This document shows positions 37,721 to 46,727 of a DNA stretch of 64,000 bases, in pieces. Within the stretch, counting starts at the first letter, position 1; the number at the start of each line of letters is the position of its first letter. This DNA is from an uncultured Clostridia bacterium (GTDB lineage: Bacteria; Bacillota; Clostridia; Oscillospirales; Ruminococcaceae). The stretch is from positions 1 through 64,000 of the forward strand of contig CANRJA010000003.1 of the NCBI GenBank assembly GCA_947630825.1. The letters run 5' to 3'. The position numbers and the translations under genes were made by a program. Below the pieces are notes generated by a model. The model did not search any database and was not told where the DNA came from. It worked only from the letters and a program-made list of their open reading frames with translations.

Positions 37721-37755
37721 AACCGCCGCTATGATTTTACCCATGCGCGGCGGTT
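37721..37755. terminator. GC-rich hairpin past the DUF624 gene
   Basis: AACCGCCGC and GCGGCGGTT form a 9-bp stem with a 17-nt loop, 16 nt beyond the DUF624 stop. T residues on either side are scattered. Confidence 0.6.
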
Positions 37756-37771
37756 CTACTATAATTTTAAC

Positions 37772-38662
37772 TTACTTAATACTGCGTCTTCTCTGTTTCT
37801 TTATCGGAGTTTCCGTACCGCCCTTGTCCTCAAAAACTGTCTCGCCGTCGTCCTTTAGGTAATCAAACTCGGGGCTTTCCTCTCCCCTTGCCTTATAATA
37901 AGGCTGAATTACATACTTTCTTATAAACGGATAACAGTTAAAGCAAATCAAAAAGCAACCGAAACTTAAAGGCAAAAACGGAACAACAAATACTGAGTAC
38001 GGATAAAAGAATAATATTAGAAATACAATAATTGCAATAATCAATATATTAAATAAGCATCTCTTAACGCTTATTCCAACGAGCAGAAACGAGTTCTTTA
38101 TTATCTGCATTAGAGACAGATTTGTTGAAACGATAAGCTGATAAATGTAAAAATGCATCATTATAAACATCAGCATACAACTAAGACATATGATAAATGG
38201 AATATACATAACCGAGTTCTGCTGAGCCCATGTGCTGTAAGAAACAACCGATACCACAAATCCTACTGCAAAAATAACATCTATGATACCCATTATAAAC
38301 GACTGTCTATAGCACTTTTTAAATGTGTCAAAAAAATCAATTAACACAAATGCATTTCTCTCCTGAGAATAATTTCTAATGACCTTTGTAAACCCTGCGG
38401 TGGCAGGTCCGATAGATGCAATAAAAATAATGCCCAGAGCGCCTATTCCTACAACTTTTATGTTCACACTTATTGTTTCTTTAAACAATATTGTCATTCC
38501 CAGAAAAAGCGGAAGATAGAAAATAAAGTACATAAGATTTATCTCCATCAGCTTCCAGAACCTACGCCCATATATTTCAAAGAATTTAAAGAAATCGGTT
38601 TTCTCCTGCGGAGCCTTTGGAATACCCGGTCCTGCATTTTCATAATTGCTGAAAAATCCCAT
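37772..38662 (-). CDS. DUF624 (YesL-like) membrane protein
   Basis: A 296-aa membrane protein with about five to six hydrophobic segments between residues 40 and 240. The region FFEIYGRRFWKLMEINLMYF matches the start of DUF624 proteins, often found near carbohydrate transporters. Here the neighbour is SpoIIM-like. The C-terminal tail (about 50 residues) is charged and cytoplasmic or extracellular. Function unknown. Confidence 0.82.
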   Translation of the reverse strand: MGFFSNYENAGPGIPKAPQEKTDFFKFFEIYGRRFWKLMEINLMYFIFYLPLFLGMTILFKETISVNIKVVGIGALGIIFIASIGPATAGFTKVIRNYSQERNAFVLIDFFDTFKKCYRQSFIMGIIDVIFAVGFVVSVVSYSTWAQQNSVMYIPFIICLSCMLMFIMMHFYIYQLIVSTNLSLMQIIKNSFLLVGISVKRCLFNILIIAIIVFLILFFYPYSVFVVPFLPLSFGCFLICFNCYPFIRKYVIQPYYKARGEESPEFDYLKDDGETVFEDKGGTETPIKKQRRRSIK

Positions 38663-38697
38663 TTTACATCACCATACCTTAAACTTCCTAAACAAAG

Positions 38698-39291
38698 TCA
38701 CTTTAACACATTATACACCAAAGAACTAAGACAGTCAACCGCGGCAGAAACAGCGGTAACAGCCTCCAGTACCAAAAATTTAACTGCATAAAGCTTAACA
38801 TAATCATTAATGCTGTCGCTCTCACATCGTCTGTCTAAAAAAGCCTGTGAGAAAAAACGGTTTGACATTCTAAGCGATTCTCTGACCGCTATAAAAAGTG
38901 CATAAGATGAAATAAGCGCACAAGGCAAGATAAGAATAAATGCCGAAAAAAAGCCGTTGACGCCGTTTTCTGAATATATCTGCGCAATAGTAACGCCAAA
39001 GCCCATTCCTTTGTAAACAGGTATCAATACAGAAACAGGCTGTGCTATTGCGCAAAATCCAAGCAAAAATAATACAACTAACAGCGTAGATGAATTTAAA
39101 AGAGAACTGTATAAGATTTTTACATACTCGCCGTTCTCCCTCATTGACAAATAATCATTCTCAATCAAATTCAAATCGCTGAGAGTGCTTGTCTTAATAA
39201 AAGAAAAAGCCAATGTTCCAATCAATACTCCGATAACCATAAGAAGCATTATTCTGAAAATAACATTTGGCTTTGTAGTCCTTTCAGTCAT
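38698..39291 (-). CDS. SpoIIM-like membrane protein
   Basis: A 197-aa protein with four to five hydrophobic segments. VYKGMGFGVTIAQIYSENG followed by a long hydrophobic run and LILPCALI resembles the stage II sporulation protein M/DUF95 family. In B. subtilis SpoIIM is part of the engulfment DMP complex with SpoIID and SpoIIP, which are not in this window. Family membership rather than exact orthology is claimed. Confidence 0.78.
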   Translation of the reverse strand: MTERTTKPNVIFRIMLLMVIGVLIGTLAFSFIKTSTLSDLNLIENDYLSMRENGEYVKILYSSLLNSSTLLVVLFLLGFCAIAQPVSVLIPVYKGMGFGVTIAQIYSENGVNGFFSAFILILPCALISSYALFIAVRESLRMSNRFFSQAFLDRRCESDSINDYVKLYAVKFLVLEAVTAVSAAVDCLSSLVYNVLK

Positions 39292-39361
39292 ATAACCAAC
39301 TCCCTGTTTTTTAACTTCGTTAGTTGATTATATGCTTTTGGACAAACATATATTACTCTAC

Positions 39362-39476
39362 TAGATGCAAGAAGCCAGAAGCAAGACGCAAGATGAGAGC
39401 TGCAAGAGCAACGAGCCGCTGCTGGCTTGTCACATAATATACCCTCTTGCTTCTGTTACCTTGCTTCTAATCGGCT
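39362..39476. repeat. Second heptamer-repeat locus with inverted half
   Basis: Units of the same type as the array at 33.8 kb: TAGATGC, AAGAAGC, CAGAAGC, AAGACGC, AAGATGA (39362-39396), then a spacer, and on the opposite strand TAGAAGC and CAGAAGC near 39440-39470. CAGAAGCAAGA and TCTTGCTTCTG (11 bp) can pair. The right end overlaps the proC stop codon. Confidence 0.75.
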
Positions 39477-40294
39477 AGTTCATATGCTCTCTTTGTACAA
39501 GCCTCGCAGGCTTTTTTTACAGTACCTTCCAAATTCCCTTCTCGCAGCTTTTCAAGTCCTGCAATAGTTGTTCCGCCCTTTGAGGATACCATTTTTATCA
39601 GCTCATCTATAGAATTTCCGCTGTCAGTTATCATCTTTGCAGAACCGATAAGCGTCTTTGCAAAAAGCGTCTTTGATACCGATTCATCTAAACCTACAGA
39701 CTTAGCATAGTCAACAAAAGCCTTTGCGTAAAGATATATAAATGCTGGCGACGAGCCGTTGATTGCAATAATCTCTTTCATCTTTTCTTTATCAATAACA
39801 GCGATCTCCCCGCATGAGGAGAAAATCCGACACACGAGTTCAAACTCGTCGTCAGAAACAGGCTCTACTCTTGCCAAAGCAGAAGCCCCCTCACCCAGCA
39901 AAAGCGGTGTGTTAGGCATAACAAGAACAACCTTAGCATCGGGTATCGTCTTTGACTTTATGTATTCTCCTGTAACTCCGGCGCAGATTGAAATTATTAC
40001 ACTTTCGCTTGTTATCTTATCTTTTATATCATCTAAAACCTCGTCTAACTGCTGCGGCTTTATCGCAAGAAAAACATACTTGCAACTTTCTGCTAATTCC
40101 TGTGCAGATATGCAAGCAGAAACATTGTACTGCTCCAGCCTTTTTAGCTTTTCATTATCGGTGTCAAATGCATAAAGCTGTATGCTTGGGGAGTCTGCAC
40201 ACTTATCATTGCATTTGCAAAGTCCGCTGTCAAAAATACCCTTAATTATTGCAAAGCCCATATTTCCTGCACCGATAAACCCTACATTTATCAT
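39467..40294 (-). CDS. proC: Pyrroline-5-carboxylate reductase
   Basis: A 275-aa NADPH enzyme for the last step of proline synthesis. N-terminal Rossmann motif GFIGAGNMGFA, VMPNTPLLLGEGA, and the C-terminal dimerisation helix GTTIAGLEKLREG. The ATG at 40294 is preferred over a TTG at 40303, with AAAGG upstream. proB and proA are not in the window. The stop codon region carries part of the heptamer repeat. Confidence 0.95.
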   Translation of the reverse strand: MINVGFIGAGNMGFAIIKGIFDSGLCKCNDKCADSPSIQLYAFDTDNEKLKRLEQYNVSACISAQELAESCKYVFLAIKPQQLDEVLDDIKDKITSESVIISICAGVTGEYIKSKTIPDAKVVLVMPNTPLLLGEGASALARVEPVSDDEFELVCRIFSSCGEIAVIDKEKMKEIIAINGSSPAFIYLYAKAFVDYAKSVGLDESVSKTLFAKTLIGSAKMITDSGNSIDELIKMVSSKGGTTIAGLEKLREGNLEGTVKKACEACTKRAYELAD

Positions 40295-40356
40295 TTTAAA
40301 CAAAACCTTTCTTTATGTATAATTGGCAAGTCTATAAGTTTTTAATTCAGATATAA

Positions 40357-40965
40357 TTACGCCGACACTTTTTTGAATATCCTTTTGTAAGCCTGTGAAA
40401 TAATTGGCAAAAGAAGTGATACCATCACAAGCTCTATAGGCAGCATCACGCAGTTTTTAATCAATCTTGGAGTAAACCAAATCCTAAAAGCCGTCCATTC
40501 CGAAGCTGACATAAATGGAAAATTTTTATTGGTATAGCAATAGTAAAGCACTGCGGAATTAAGCACAAGATTGCACAGAATCACAACTATAACTCTTGAA
40601 ATAATTCCAGAAATGATAATGGATTTGCCTGTTGTCTTTTTATAAAGACATATACCGTAAATAAGTGCAATAATAATCTTAACTGCAAGCAGACCTAAAT
40701 TATAATCTCTTGCCTTATAGCCGTCAAGAACATATCCTATTACATCTACACCTACATTTGAAATAACGCAGACCACAGGGCCGTAAAGCATTGCAATCGC
40801 CATTATTCCAAAAAAAGAAAAGGTAATACGCAAATCCGGCGTAATATTAATCGCCATATTTCTCATAACGATTGACAATGCCATCAACACACCGCATACG
40901 GTGAGCGTACTTACTTTTTTCAGCTCTTGAGTTGAATCCTTAAACAAATTAAAAAAGCTTTCCAT
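40357..40965 (-). CDS. folT: Folate ECF transporter S component (FolT)
   Basis: A 202-aa membrane protein with about six hydrophobic segments. It carries the S-component pattern VSTLTVCGVLMALSIVM near the N-terminus and a conserved arginine-containing loop. S components bind the vitamin and share a common energising module, not found in this window. The THF riboswitch upstream supports folate as the substrate. The ATG at 40965 has GGAGG 8 nt upstream. proC follows. Confidence 0.9.
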   Translation of the reverse strand: MESFFNLFKDSTQELKKVSTLTVCGVLMALSIVMRNMAINITPDLRITFSFFGIMAIAMLYGPVVCVISNVGVDVIGYVLDGYKARDYNLGLLAVKIIIALIYGICLYKKTTGKSIIISGIISRVIVVILCNLVLNSAVLYYCYTNKNFPFMSASEWTAFRIWFTPRLIKNCVMLPIELVMVSLLLPIISQAYKRIFKKVSA

Positions 40966-40995
40966 AATTTTAACCTCCATTTTAAATATGCTTTG

Positions 40996-41122
40996 TGCAT
41001 AATGGAGCATGAAAAGCTTCGTTATGCATTCAGCGGGATGCGGAAACCAAACCGCAAGCTAAAGCTTTTCGTTCAAGCAGCAACTCCCCGTCTGCCCGAC
41101 ACTTTACGCCTGATCTCCTACT
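40996..41122 (-). promoter_or_regulatory. Tetrahydrofolate (THF) riboswitch upstream of folT
   Basis: The minus-strand leader begins GGAG (41118-41115), then GGCGTAAAGTGTC, GACGGGGAGTTG, ACGAA, GCGGTT and CCGCATCCCGC, the conserved elements of THF riboswitches in order. An expression platform follows: CTCCATT (41007-41001) can pair with AATGGAG (40981-40975), which covers the folT Shine-Dalgarno, while TGCATAA/TTATGCA (41028-41022 with 41002-40996) is an alternative. Control is therefore probably at translation. Confidence 0.85.
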
Positions 41123-41142
41123 CTGTATGCTTTTTTATTCTA

Positions 41143-42105
41143 TTAATATGCTGTATCGTTTAGAATTTTATAAATCCTACTGTCAAAAGGCTTGGTCATA
41201 GTAAGCGCTTCCTGAATATCAACGTCGTAAACCTTGTTATCCCTTAATCCGATCACTCTGTTTCCTATACCTTTTTCCAAAAGCTCAACAGCATAATAAC
41301 CCATTTCAGTAGCAACAATTCTGTCACGAAGGGTTGGCGAACCGCCTCTTTGAACGTGACCTAGAATCGTAGCTCTTGACTCTATACCTGTCTTTTCCTC
41401 AATGTCTCTCGCAATTTGCTCAGAATTGCCTATTCCCTCAGATACTATAATAACCGAGTGCGTTTTGCCGGAAGACCTGTTAGCAAGTATCTTCTTGATT
41501 ATTTCATCTAAGTCGTATCCCTCTTCAACAGTGATAGCACATTCAGCACCAACAGCAGCCGCAACATTTACCGCAATATATCCTGCTCTTCTTCCCATAA
41601 CCTCAACAACCGAGCATCTGTCGTGCGACTGAGTTGTATCCTTTAGCTTGTCGACCATCTCCATTGCGGTATTCATGGCCGTATCATAACCTATAGTATA
41701 TTCAGTACAGGCAATATCATTGTCTATAGTTCCTGGCAGACCGATACACGGAATACCATGTGCTGAAAGGTCGGCAGCGCCTCTGAAAGAACCGTCTCCG
41801 CCGATTACAACTATTCCGTCAAGCCCCATCTTTTCACACATAGACTTAGCCTTTAAAACACCTTCTTCAGTTTTAAACTCCGGACAGCGTGCCGTATATA
41901 ATACTGTTCCGCCTCTTTGTATAATTCCCGAAACAGATCTTGCATTCATTTCGATAATATCGCCGTTTATAAGTCCGTTATATCCTCTGCGGATTCCAAA
42001 TACCTTCATTCCCTTGTTAAGAGCCGCTCTTGTAACAGACCTGACCGCAGCATTCATTCCCGGAGCGTCGCCTCCGCTAGTTAAAACTCCTATAGATTTT
42101 ACCAT
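41143..42105 (-). CDS. pfkA: ATP-dependent 6-phosphofructokinase
   Basis: A 320-aa glycolytic kinase. LTSGGDAPGMNAAVR at the N-terminus, GGDGSFRGA for ATP/Mg, PGTIDNDIACTEYTIG with catalytic Asp, and MGRRAGYIA. Gly in GGDGS at the position that selects ATP over PPi supports ATP use. The ATG at 42105 has GGAGG 10 nt upstream. It is monocistronic or read on into the folT leader. Confidence 0.96.
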   Translation of the reverse strand: MVKSIGVLTSGGDAPGMNAAVRSVTRAALNKGMKVFGIRRGYNGLINGDIIEMNARSVSGIIQRGGTVLYTARCPEFKTEEGVLKAKSMCEKMGLDGIVVIGGDGSFRGAADLSAHGIPCIGLPGTIDNDIACTEYTIGYDTAMNTAMEMVDKLKDTTQSHDRCSVVEVMGRRAGYIAVNVAAAVGAECAITVEEGYDLDEIIKKILANRSSGKTHSVIIVSEGIGNSEQIARDIEEKTGIESRATILGHVQRGGSPTLRDRIVATEMGYYAVELLEKGIGNRVIGLRDNKVYDVDIQEALTMTKPFDSRIYKILNDTAY

Positions 42106-42150
42106 AAAAATATTGCCTCCAATAAAAAATAGATAAAACAACCCATTAGT

Positions 42151-42179
42151 ATACTAACACAGAGGCAGAATTAAGTCAA
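42151..42179 (-). promoter_or_regulatory. Sigma-A promoter of pfkA
   Basis: TTGACT (42174-42179) and TAGTAT (42151-42156), spacer 17 bp. Confidence 0.7.
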
Positions 42180-42228
42180 GATTATATTAAATCATTCACA
42201 TAAGTTTAATTTTTTATTAAATTAAAAA

Positions 42229-42259
42229 ACAAGTGACCCCTAAACTTGGAATCACCTGT
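42229..42259 (-). terminator. Terminator of the PASTA pseudokinase gene
   Basis: ACAGGTGA and TCACTTGT pair (one G-U) with a 15-nt loop, then a run of T residues on the minus strand. Confidence 0.85.
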
Positions 42260-42275
42260 TAATTACAATAATATA

Positions 42276-44051
42276 CTACTGTGCAACAGTAACCGTAAGC
42301 ACATCTCCCGTTGTTGTGTCAAATTCTTGTCCGACAGCGGTGCTGGTAGCTATAACATTACCCGATGGCACACTGTCGCTCTCAACAAATGAAAACGCAT
42401 AGGTTATACCGAGTTTTGATAAAACCTCTCCATAGCTTGTCGCAGTATAGCCTGAAAAGTCAGGAATAACCGGATTATCTGTATATGAAGAATCCGAAGT
42501 TGAATCGTTATATGAGTCATCTGATAAATCATAATCGGAGCTTGCGTCTCCGCTGCCCGTTGAAACAGTTAGCTTAAGAGTATTCTTTCTAGCAGGGTCG
42601 TACTCCGCGTCGGCAGGAATACTCTGTTTTATAATAATACCCTCGCCATATTTCTTACTCTTCTTTTCCTTTATCACTATATTAAAATCGTTTTCAATTG
42701 ATTCTCTGACGTTTTCATACTCCAGACCCTTTAAGTCGGGCATAACAGCACCAGTACCGTAATCAACTTTGCTTGAAGAATCAGAACTGGCGTCACTGCT
42801 GTCAGAAACTGTTGTTTCAGCAGTAACAGTAACAGACGTTATATTTCCAGATACCGAATTTGACGAACCTGTATCGCTGCCTCCTGTAAACATCTGCGCT
42901 AAAAAGAACAATCCAACGCCCACAAGCAGAGCTAAAACAACAGAGCCTACAACTGTAGGAATAAGATTCTTCTTTTCCGCTTCCTCTTCTTCCGGCTCGT
43001 CCTCTTCATCTTCAATATAGCTATTTCTAATACGATCATCTGTGTCTACGTGTATTGTCTGAGTTGCGCCCTTTTTATGCTCAACAACATACTCAGGCTG
43101 TTCAAAAAGCTTTGTAACAAGCTCGGTAATTGTTTGAACTCTAGTTTCAGGGTTTACCCTCAAAGCCTGCATAATCACTCTTGATACGTTCTGAGGTATA
43201 TCTATACTCATTTGGCTTAAGTCTATGATATTGTCAGCCTGCTTTCTTGAAAAAGCATTAGGCGGCAAAACGCCTGTAAGCATTCTATAAAGCACTGCCG
43301 CAATCGCATAAACATCGGTCCATGTGCCTAGCCAGTCCATAGAATTATACTGCTCAGGTGCAGCGTACCCAGGATAAAGCTCAGATGATAAATCTGAATT
43401 TTCCACCCTTGCCGCGCTTATACTGAAACCAATTAGTTTAAGCTCTCCCTTTGGCGTTACGATAATATTATCGGGACAGATACCGCCGTGTATTATTCCC
43501 GAATTGTGTATAAGACTAAGCGTTGTAAAAATCGGCGGAAAAATCTTTTTGATTTGCTCCCAGCTTAGCCTGTCTCCGTTGCCCTGCAAAAACTTTTTCA
43601 GTGTTATGCCCTCTACGTACTTTGAAATTGCATACATAGTGTTATTTTCAGCAAACATATCTATTGCAGGAACAAGATGCGAAAGAGTTCTCATTCTGGA
43701 TAATGATTTATTAAGCTCTGCATATTCCGACATATAAGTCTTATACTTGTTAAGAGAATCGGTTTTAACCATGATCTTTGGGCTTTGCTTTGTTCTTGAG
43801 CATAGCGTGTCGGGCATATATTCGTGAATAACGACCTTTGTAGAGGTCACTGTATCAAAACCGATATATGAAGCGCCCTCGCCGTTATACGACAAAACCT
43901 TTCCTACAATGTATCTCTCATCAAGTATGGACTTCGGCGGTAAATATGATTGAAGAAACGGCGAATCCGGATTGTAATTACAATAACTACAGGTTCCGTC
44001 TTCTTCTAATTCATTCATACATCCCATACAGAGATTTTGAATATTTTCCAT
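42276..44051 (-). CDS. Membrane pseudokinase with zinc ribbon and two PASTA domains
   Basis: A 591-aa protein. Residues 8-24 hold a C4 zinc ribbon (CMGC ... CSYC). A kinase-like domain (about 47-315) keeps the APE motif (AAPEQY) and the fold, but lacks all three catalytic residues: the beta-3 lysine is His76 (VVIHEY), HRD is HGG (188-190, HGGICPDN), and DFG is GFS (208-210). A membrane segment at about 375-400 is followed by two PASTA domains (PDLKGLEYENVRESI; PDFSGYTATSYGEVL) separated by a Ser/Asp-rich linker. It is likely a non-catalytic cell-wall sensor or scaffold, perhaps with PrkC; this is inference. The ATG at 44051 has GGAGG 5 nt upstream. Confidence 0.9.
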   Translation of the reverse strand: MENIQNLCMGCMNELEEDGTCSYCNYNPDSPFLQSYLPPKSILDERYIVGKVLSYNGEGASYIGFDTVTSTKVVIHEYMPDTLCSRTKQSPKIMVKTDSLNKYKTYMSEYAELNKSLSRMRTLSHLVPAIDMFAENNTMYAISKYVEGITLKKFLQGNGDRLSWEQIKKIFPPIFTTLSLIHNSGIIHGGICPDNIIVTPKGELKLIGFSISAARVENSDLSSELYPGYAAPEQYNSMDWLGTWTDVYAIAAVLYRMLTGVLPPNAFSRKQADNIIDLSQMSIDIPQNVSRVIMQALRVNPETRVQTITELVTKLFEQPEYVVEHKKGATQTIHVDTDDRIRNSYIEDEEDEPEEEEAEKKNLIPTVVGSVVLALLVGVGLFFLAQMFTGGSDTGSSNSVSGNITSVTVTAETTVSDSSDASSDSSSKVDYGTGAVMPDLKGLEYENVRESIENDFNIVIKEKKSKKYGEGIIIKQSIPADAEYDPARKNTLKLTVSTGSGDASSDYDLSDDSYNDSTSDSSYTDNPVIPDFSGYTATSYGEVLSKLGITYAFSFVESDSVPSGNVIATSTAVGQEFDTTTGDVLTVTVAQ

Positions 44052-44085
44052 AAAAGCCTCCGTAAACATACTTTTTCGTGTACCT

Positions 44086-44114
44086 ATGATATCAACATTA
44101 TTTCTCAAAGTCAA
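44086..44114 (-). promoter_or_regulatory. Promoter of the pseudokinase gene
   Basis: TTGACT (44109-44114) and TATCAT (44086-44091), spacer 17 bp with TG before the -10. Confidence 0.65.
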
Positions 44115-44312
44115 CAACTTTAATCTAATTGTAGACATTATGAAACAATTTGTATCTATTCTGTAATAATTAATTAAATCCTTTGAATTTTGTAGCTTTT
44201 GCATTTTAATAAATTAAATCGTATTGTTTTTTGTATATTTTCAACATCTAATAATGTTGAATTGTAGTTACTTCTATATGAAATAATATGCATATTTTCA
44301 TCAATTTAAACA

Positions 44313-44347
44313 AAAAATTCGCCCTGATTTTAAATGAGCGAATTTTT
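44313..44347 (-). terminator. Terminator of parC
   Basis: AAAAATTCGC and GCGAATTTTT pair, followed on the minus strand by a T run; 32 nt past the parC stop. Confidence 0.9.
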
Positions 44348-44378
44348 AAAGAATATTAAATTTTGTAACCTTTTGGTA

Positions 44379-46619
44379 TCAAAGAGATAATTTCATTTGA
44401 TCCGGGTCTTCCATATCCTTTGCAAAGCTTCCCGCCGCAGGGATATTTTTTGTTTTATATTTGGACATAGCTTTAAGCGTCTCATCATCAACTATAAAAG
44501 CCTTGTCAAGCGTATTCTTTGATTTAAGCGTAAGAGCCTGAACGCCTATTGTGTCTCTTGACGCTTTAGGCAAAAGCATACCTGTGTTGAATATTATAAC
44601 CCTGCTGTTTGATGACTTAAGCATAAGATTGACCTCATCATCAATATGAAATGTCTCAACAAGTCTTGACTTTGCTCCATAAGCGTTCGCTAGCTTTTTT
44701 CTGTTGGTCTTTGTTTCATATGCCTTAAGCGGTACCTTTGCAGCCTTGCCGTTCTCAAATACAAATATCATATATCCGCTGTAATCGGTCGTGGCAACCA
44801 TATATTTTACATTCTCGCCGTCGTCAAAGCCTAGAGCCGCAGGAATATAATCTCCCAGAGCGCTTGCCTTTGTATCGTCGAAGTTTGACGCCTTTGATTT
44901 GTAAACCGTTGCCTTGTCAGTGAAGAATAAAAGCTCTGCTCTGTTTGTTATCTCAATCTCCTGAGTAATAACATCTCCGTCTTTTAACTTTTGGGTGTTT
45001 GCCATTCTCAGCGACTGAGGAGTTATCTTCTTAAAATAACCGCTCTTTGACATAAAAACAGTACACTTATAGTCGGACACTTCTTCCGTTTCAACATATT
45101 CTTCAACGTCATCTGCATAGTAAAACTGAGTTTTTCTCGGCTTTCCATACTTTTTAGAAACTTCACTAAGCTCATCGATTATAATTTTCTTAATACGTCT
45201 TTCGCTGTCGAGAATATCAATCATATCTTCTATATCAGCCTGAAGCTGTTCTATATCCTGAAGTCTCTTTAGGATATACTCCTTATTGAGATGGCGCAGC
45301 TTGATCTCAGCAACATATTCCGCCTGAATCTCGTCAATAGAAAATCCAATCATAAGGTTCGGAACGACCTCAGCCTCTTCCTTAGTCTCACGGATAATCT
45401 TAATTGCCTTGTCAATATCAAGCAGAATCTTTGAAAGTCCCTTCAAAAGATGAAGCCTGTCCTGCTTTTTCTTTAAGTCAAATGAAACTCTGCGCTTTAC
45501 ACAGCCTGTTCTGAACTTTATCCATTCGCTCAATATCTCATAAACGCCCATTACCTTTGGATATCCATTTACAAGTACATTAAAGTTTGCAGAATAAGTA
45601 TCCTGAAGCGGCGTAAGCTTATACAGCTTTTGCATAAGTTTATCAGGGTCAGTGGCTCTTTTTAAATCAATCGTTATTTTAAGTCCGCTTAAATCTGTTT
45701 CGTCTCTTATATATTGGATCTCTTTGATCTTACCCTGCTTAATAAGCGATACTATCTTTTCAATTATTGCCTCTATAGTGGTTGTCGGAGGAATCTCAGT
45801 TATCTCAATGCAGTTGTCGCTCTTATCATAATTGTACTTCGCTCTCAGCTTAACTGAGCCTCTGCCTGTTTCGTATATTTTCTTTAGTTCGTCTTCATCA
45901 TACAGCAAAAACGCGCCAGATGAAAAATCAGGACCTTTTAACGTCTCTAAAATATTGAAATCCTTGTTTTTCATCAAGGCTATTGTTGTCTCGCATATTT
46001 CAGAAAGATTAAATGAACAAACCGAGCTTGCCATTGAAACTCCTATTCCGACATTTGCATTTACAAGAATAGACGGAAATGTCGCAGGGAGAAGCGTTGG
46101 CTCCTGCATTGTGTTATCATAATTCGGAACAAAATCAACAGTATCTTTGTCAATGTCACGGAAAAGCTCGTTGCAAATGGGGTCTAATTTAACCTCAGTA
46201 TAACGTGAAGCCGCATAAGCCATATTCTTTGAATACGCCTTACCGAAGTTTCCCTTTGAGTCTACATAAGGGTGCAAAAGCGTTTCATTTCCCCTTGAAA
46301 GCCTGACCATAGTCTCATAAATAGCGGCGTCTCCGTGTGGGTTAAGTCTCATAGTCTGACCTACAACATTGGCAGACTTAGTTCTTGCACCTGTGAGCAG
46401 CCCCATTTTATACATTGTATAAAGCAGCTTTCTGTGAGAGGGCTTAAAGCCGTCAATCTCAGGAAACGCCCTCGATACTATAACGCTCATTGCATAAGGC
46501 ATATAGTTTTTTTCAAGAGTTTCTGTTATTCTCTCCTCAACGACCTGTCCTGCTCCCTCGATATAAGCGTTTACCTCAGGAAGTTTTTTCTTTTCCTCTT
46601 GTTTCTTTTTTCTTGCCAT
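44379..46619 (-). CDS. parC: DNA topoisomerase IV-like subunit A
   Basis: A 746-aa type IIA topoisomerase breakage-reunion subunit. N-terminal NYMPYAMSVIVSRAFP, the catalytic tyrosine in AASRYTEVKL, and GNFGKAYSKN are present. The C-terminal beta-propeller region (about 500-700) lacks the GyrA box QRRGGKG, which together with the unusual N-terminal lysine-rich start favours ParC over GyrA. The length is short compared with typical GyrA. It follows parE, with 108 nt of hairpin-rich DNA between. Confidence 0.9.
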   Translation of the reverse strand: MARKKKQEEKKKLPEVNAYIEGAGQVVEERITETLEKNYMPYAMSVIVSRAFPEIDGFKPSHRKLLYTMYKMGLLTGARTKSANVVGQTMRLNPHGDAAIYETMVRLSRGNETLLHPYVDSKGNFGKAYSKNMAYAASRYTEVKLDPICNELFRDIDKDTVDFVPNYDNTMQEPTLLPATFPSILVNANVGIGVSMASSVCSFNLSEICETTIALMKNKDFNILETLKGPDFSSGAFLLYDEDELKKIYETGRGSVKLRAKYNYDKSDNCIEITEIPPTTTIEAIIEKIVSLIKQGKIKEIQYIRDETDLSGLKITIDLKRATDPDKLMQKLYKLTPLQDTYSANFNVLVNGYPKVMGVYEILSEWIKFRTGCVKRRVSFDLKKKQDRLHLLKGLSKILLDIDKAIKIIRETKEEAEVVPNLMIGFSIDEIQAEYVAEIKLRHLNKEYILKRLQDIEQLQADIEDMIDILDSERRIKKIIIDELSEVSKKYGKPRKTQFYYADDVEEYVETEEVSDYKCTVFMSKSGYFKKITPQSLRMANTQKLKDGDVITQEIEITNRAELLFFTDKATVYKSKASNFDDTKASALGDYIPAALGFDDGENVKYMVATTDYSGYMIFVFENGKAAKVPLKAYETKTNRKKLANAYGAKSRLVETFHIDDEVNLMLKSSNSRVIIFNTGMLLPKASRDTIGVQALTLKSKNTLDKAFIVDDETLKAMSKYKTKNIPAAGSFAKDMEDPDQMKLSL

Positions 46620-46633
46620 TTATTTTAATGTTT

Positions 46634-46718
46634 GCCTTCGCAATGCAAAGGCTCTCCTTTCATAGGATTTACTAGCCAAAACGGCTCAAAAACATGCGTG
46701 AAAAGGTGTTTTTCACGC
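46634..46718 (-). promoter_or_regulatory. Three hairpins between parE and parC
   Basis: On the minus strand, GCGTGAAAA/TTTTCACGC (46710-46718 with 46696-46704) is followed by ATGTTTTT, then AGCC/GGCT (46674-46686) and GCCTT/AAGGC (46634-46652) near the parC start. The first resembles a weak terminator, the last lies close to the ribosome binding site. Regulation between the two subunits is inferred, not shown. Confidence 0.5.
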
Positions 46719-46727
46719 TATGCTCCT

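Larger units (their letters stand above)
44052..44378. other. Intergenic region between the pseudokinase gene and parC
   Basis: This 327-bp gap holds the pseudokinase promoter and the parC terminator. The open frame that extends the pseudokinase 51 codons into it has no ribosome binding site and crosses the promoter, so it is not counted as coding. Nothing else was recognised. Confidence 0.7.
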
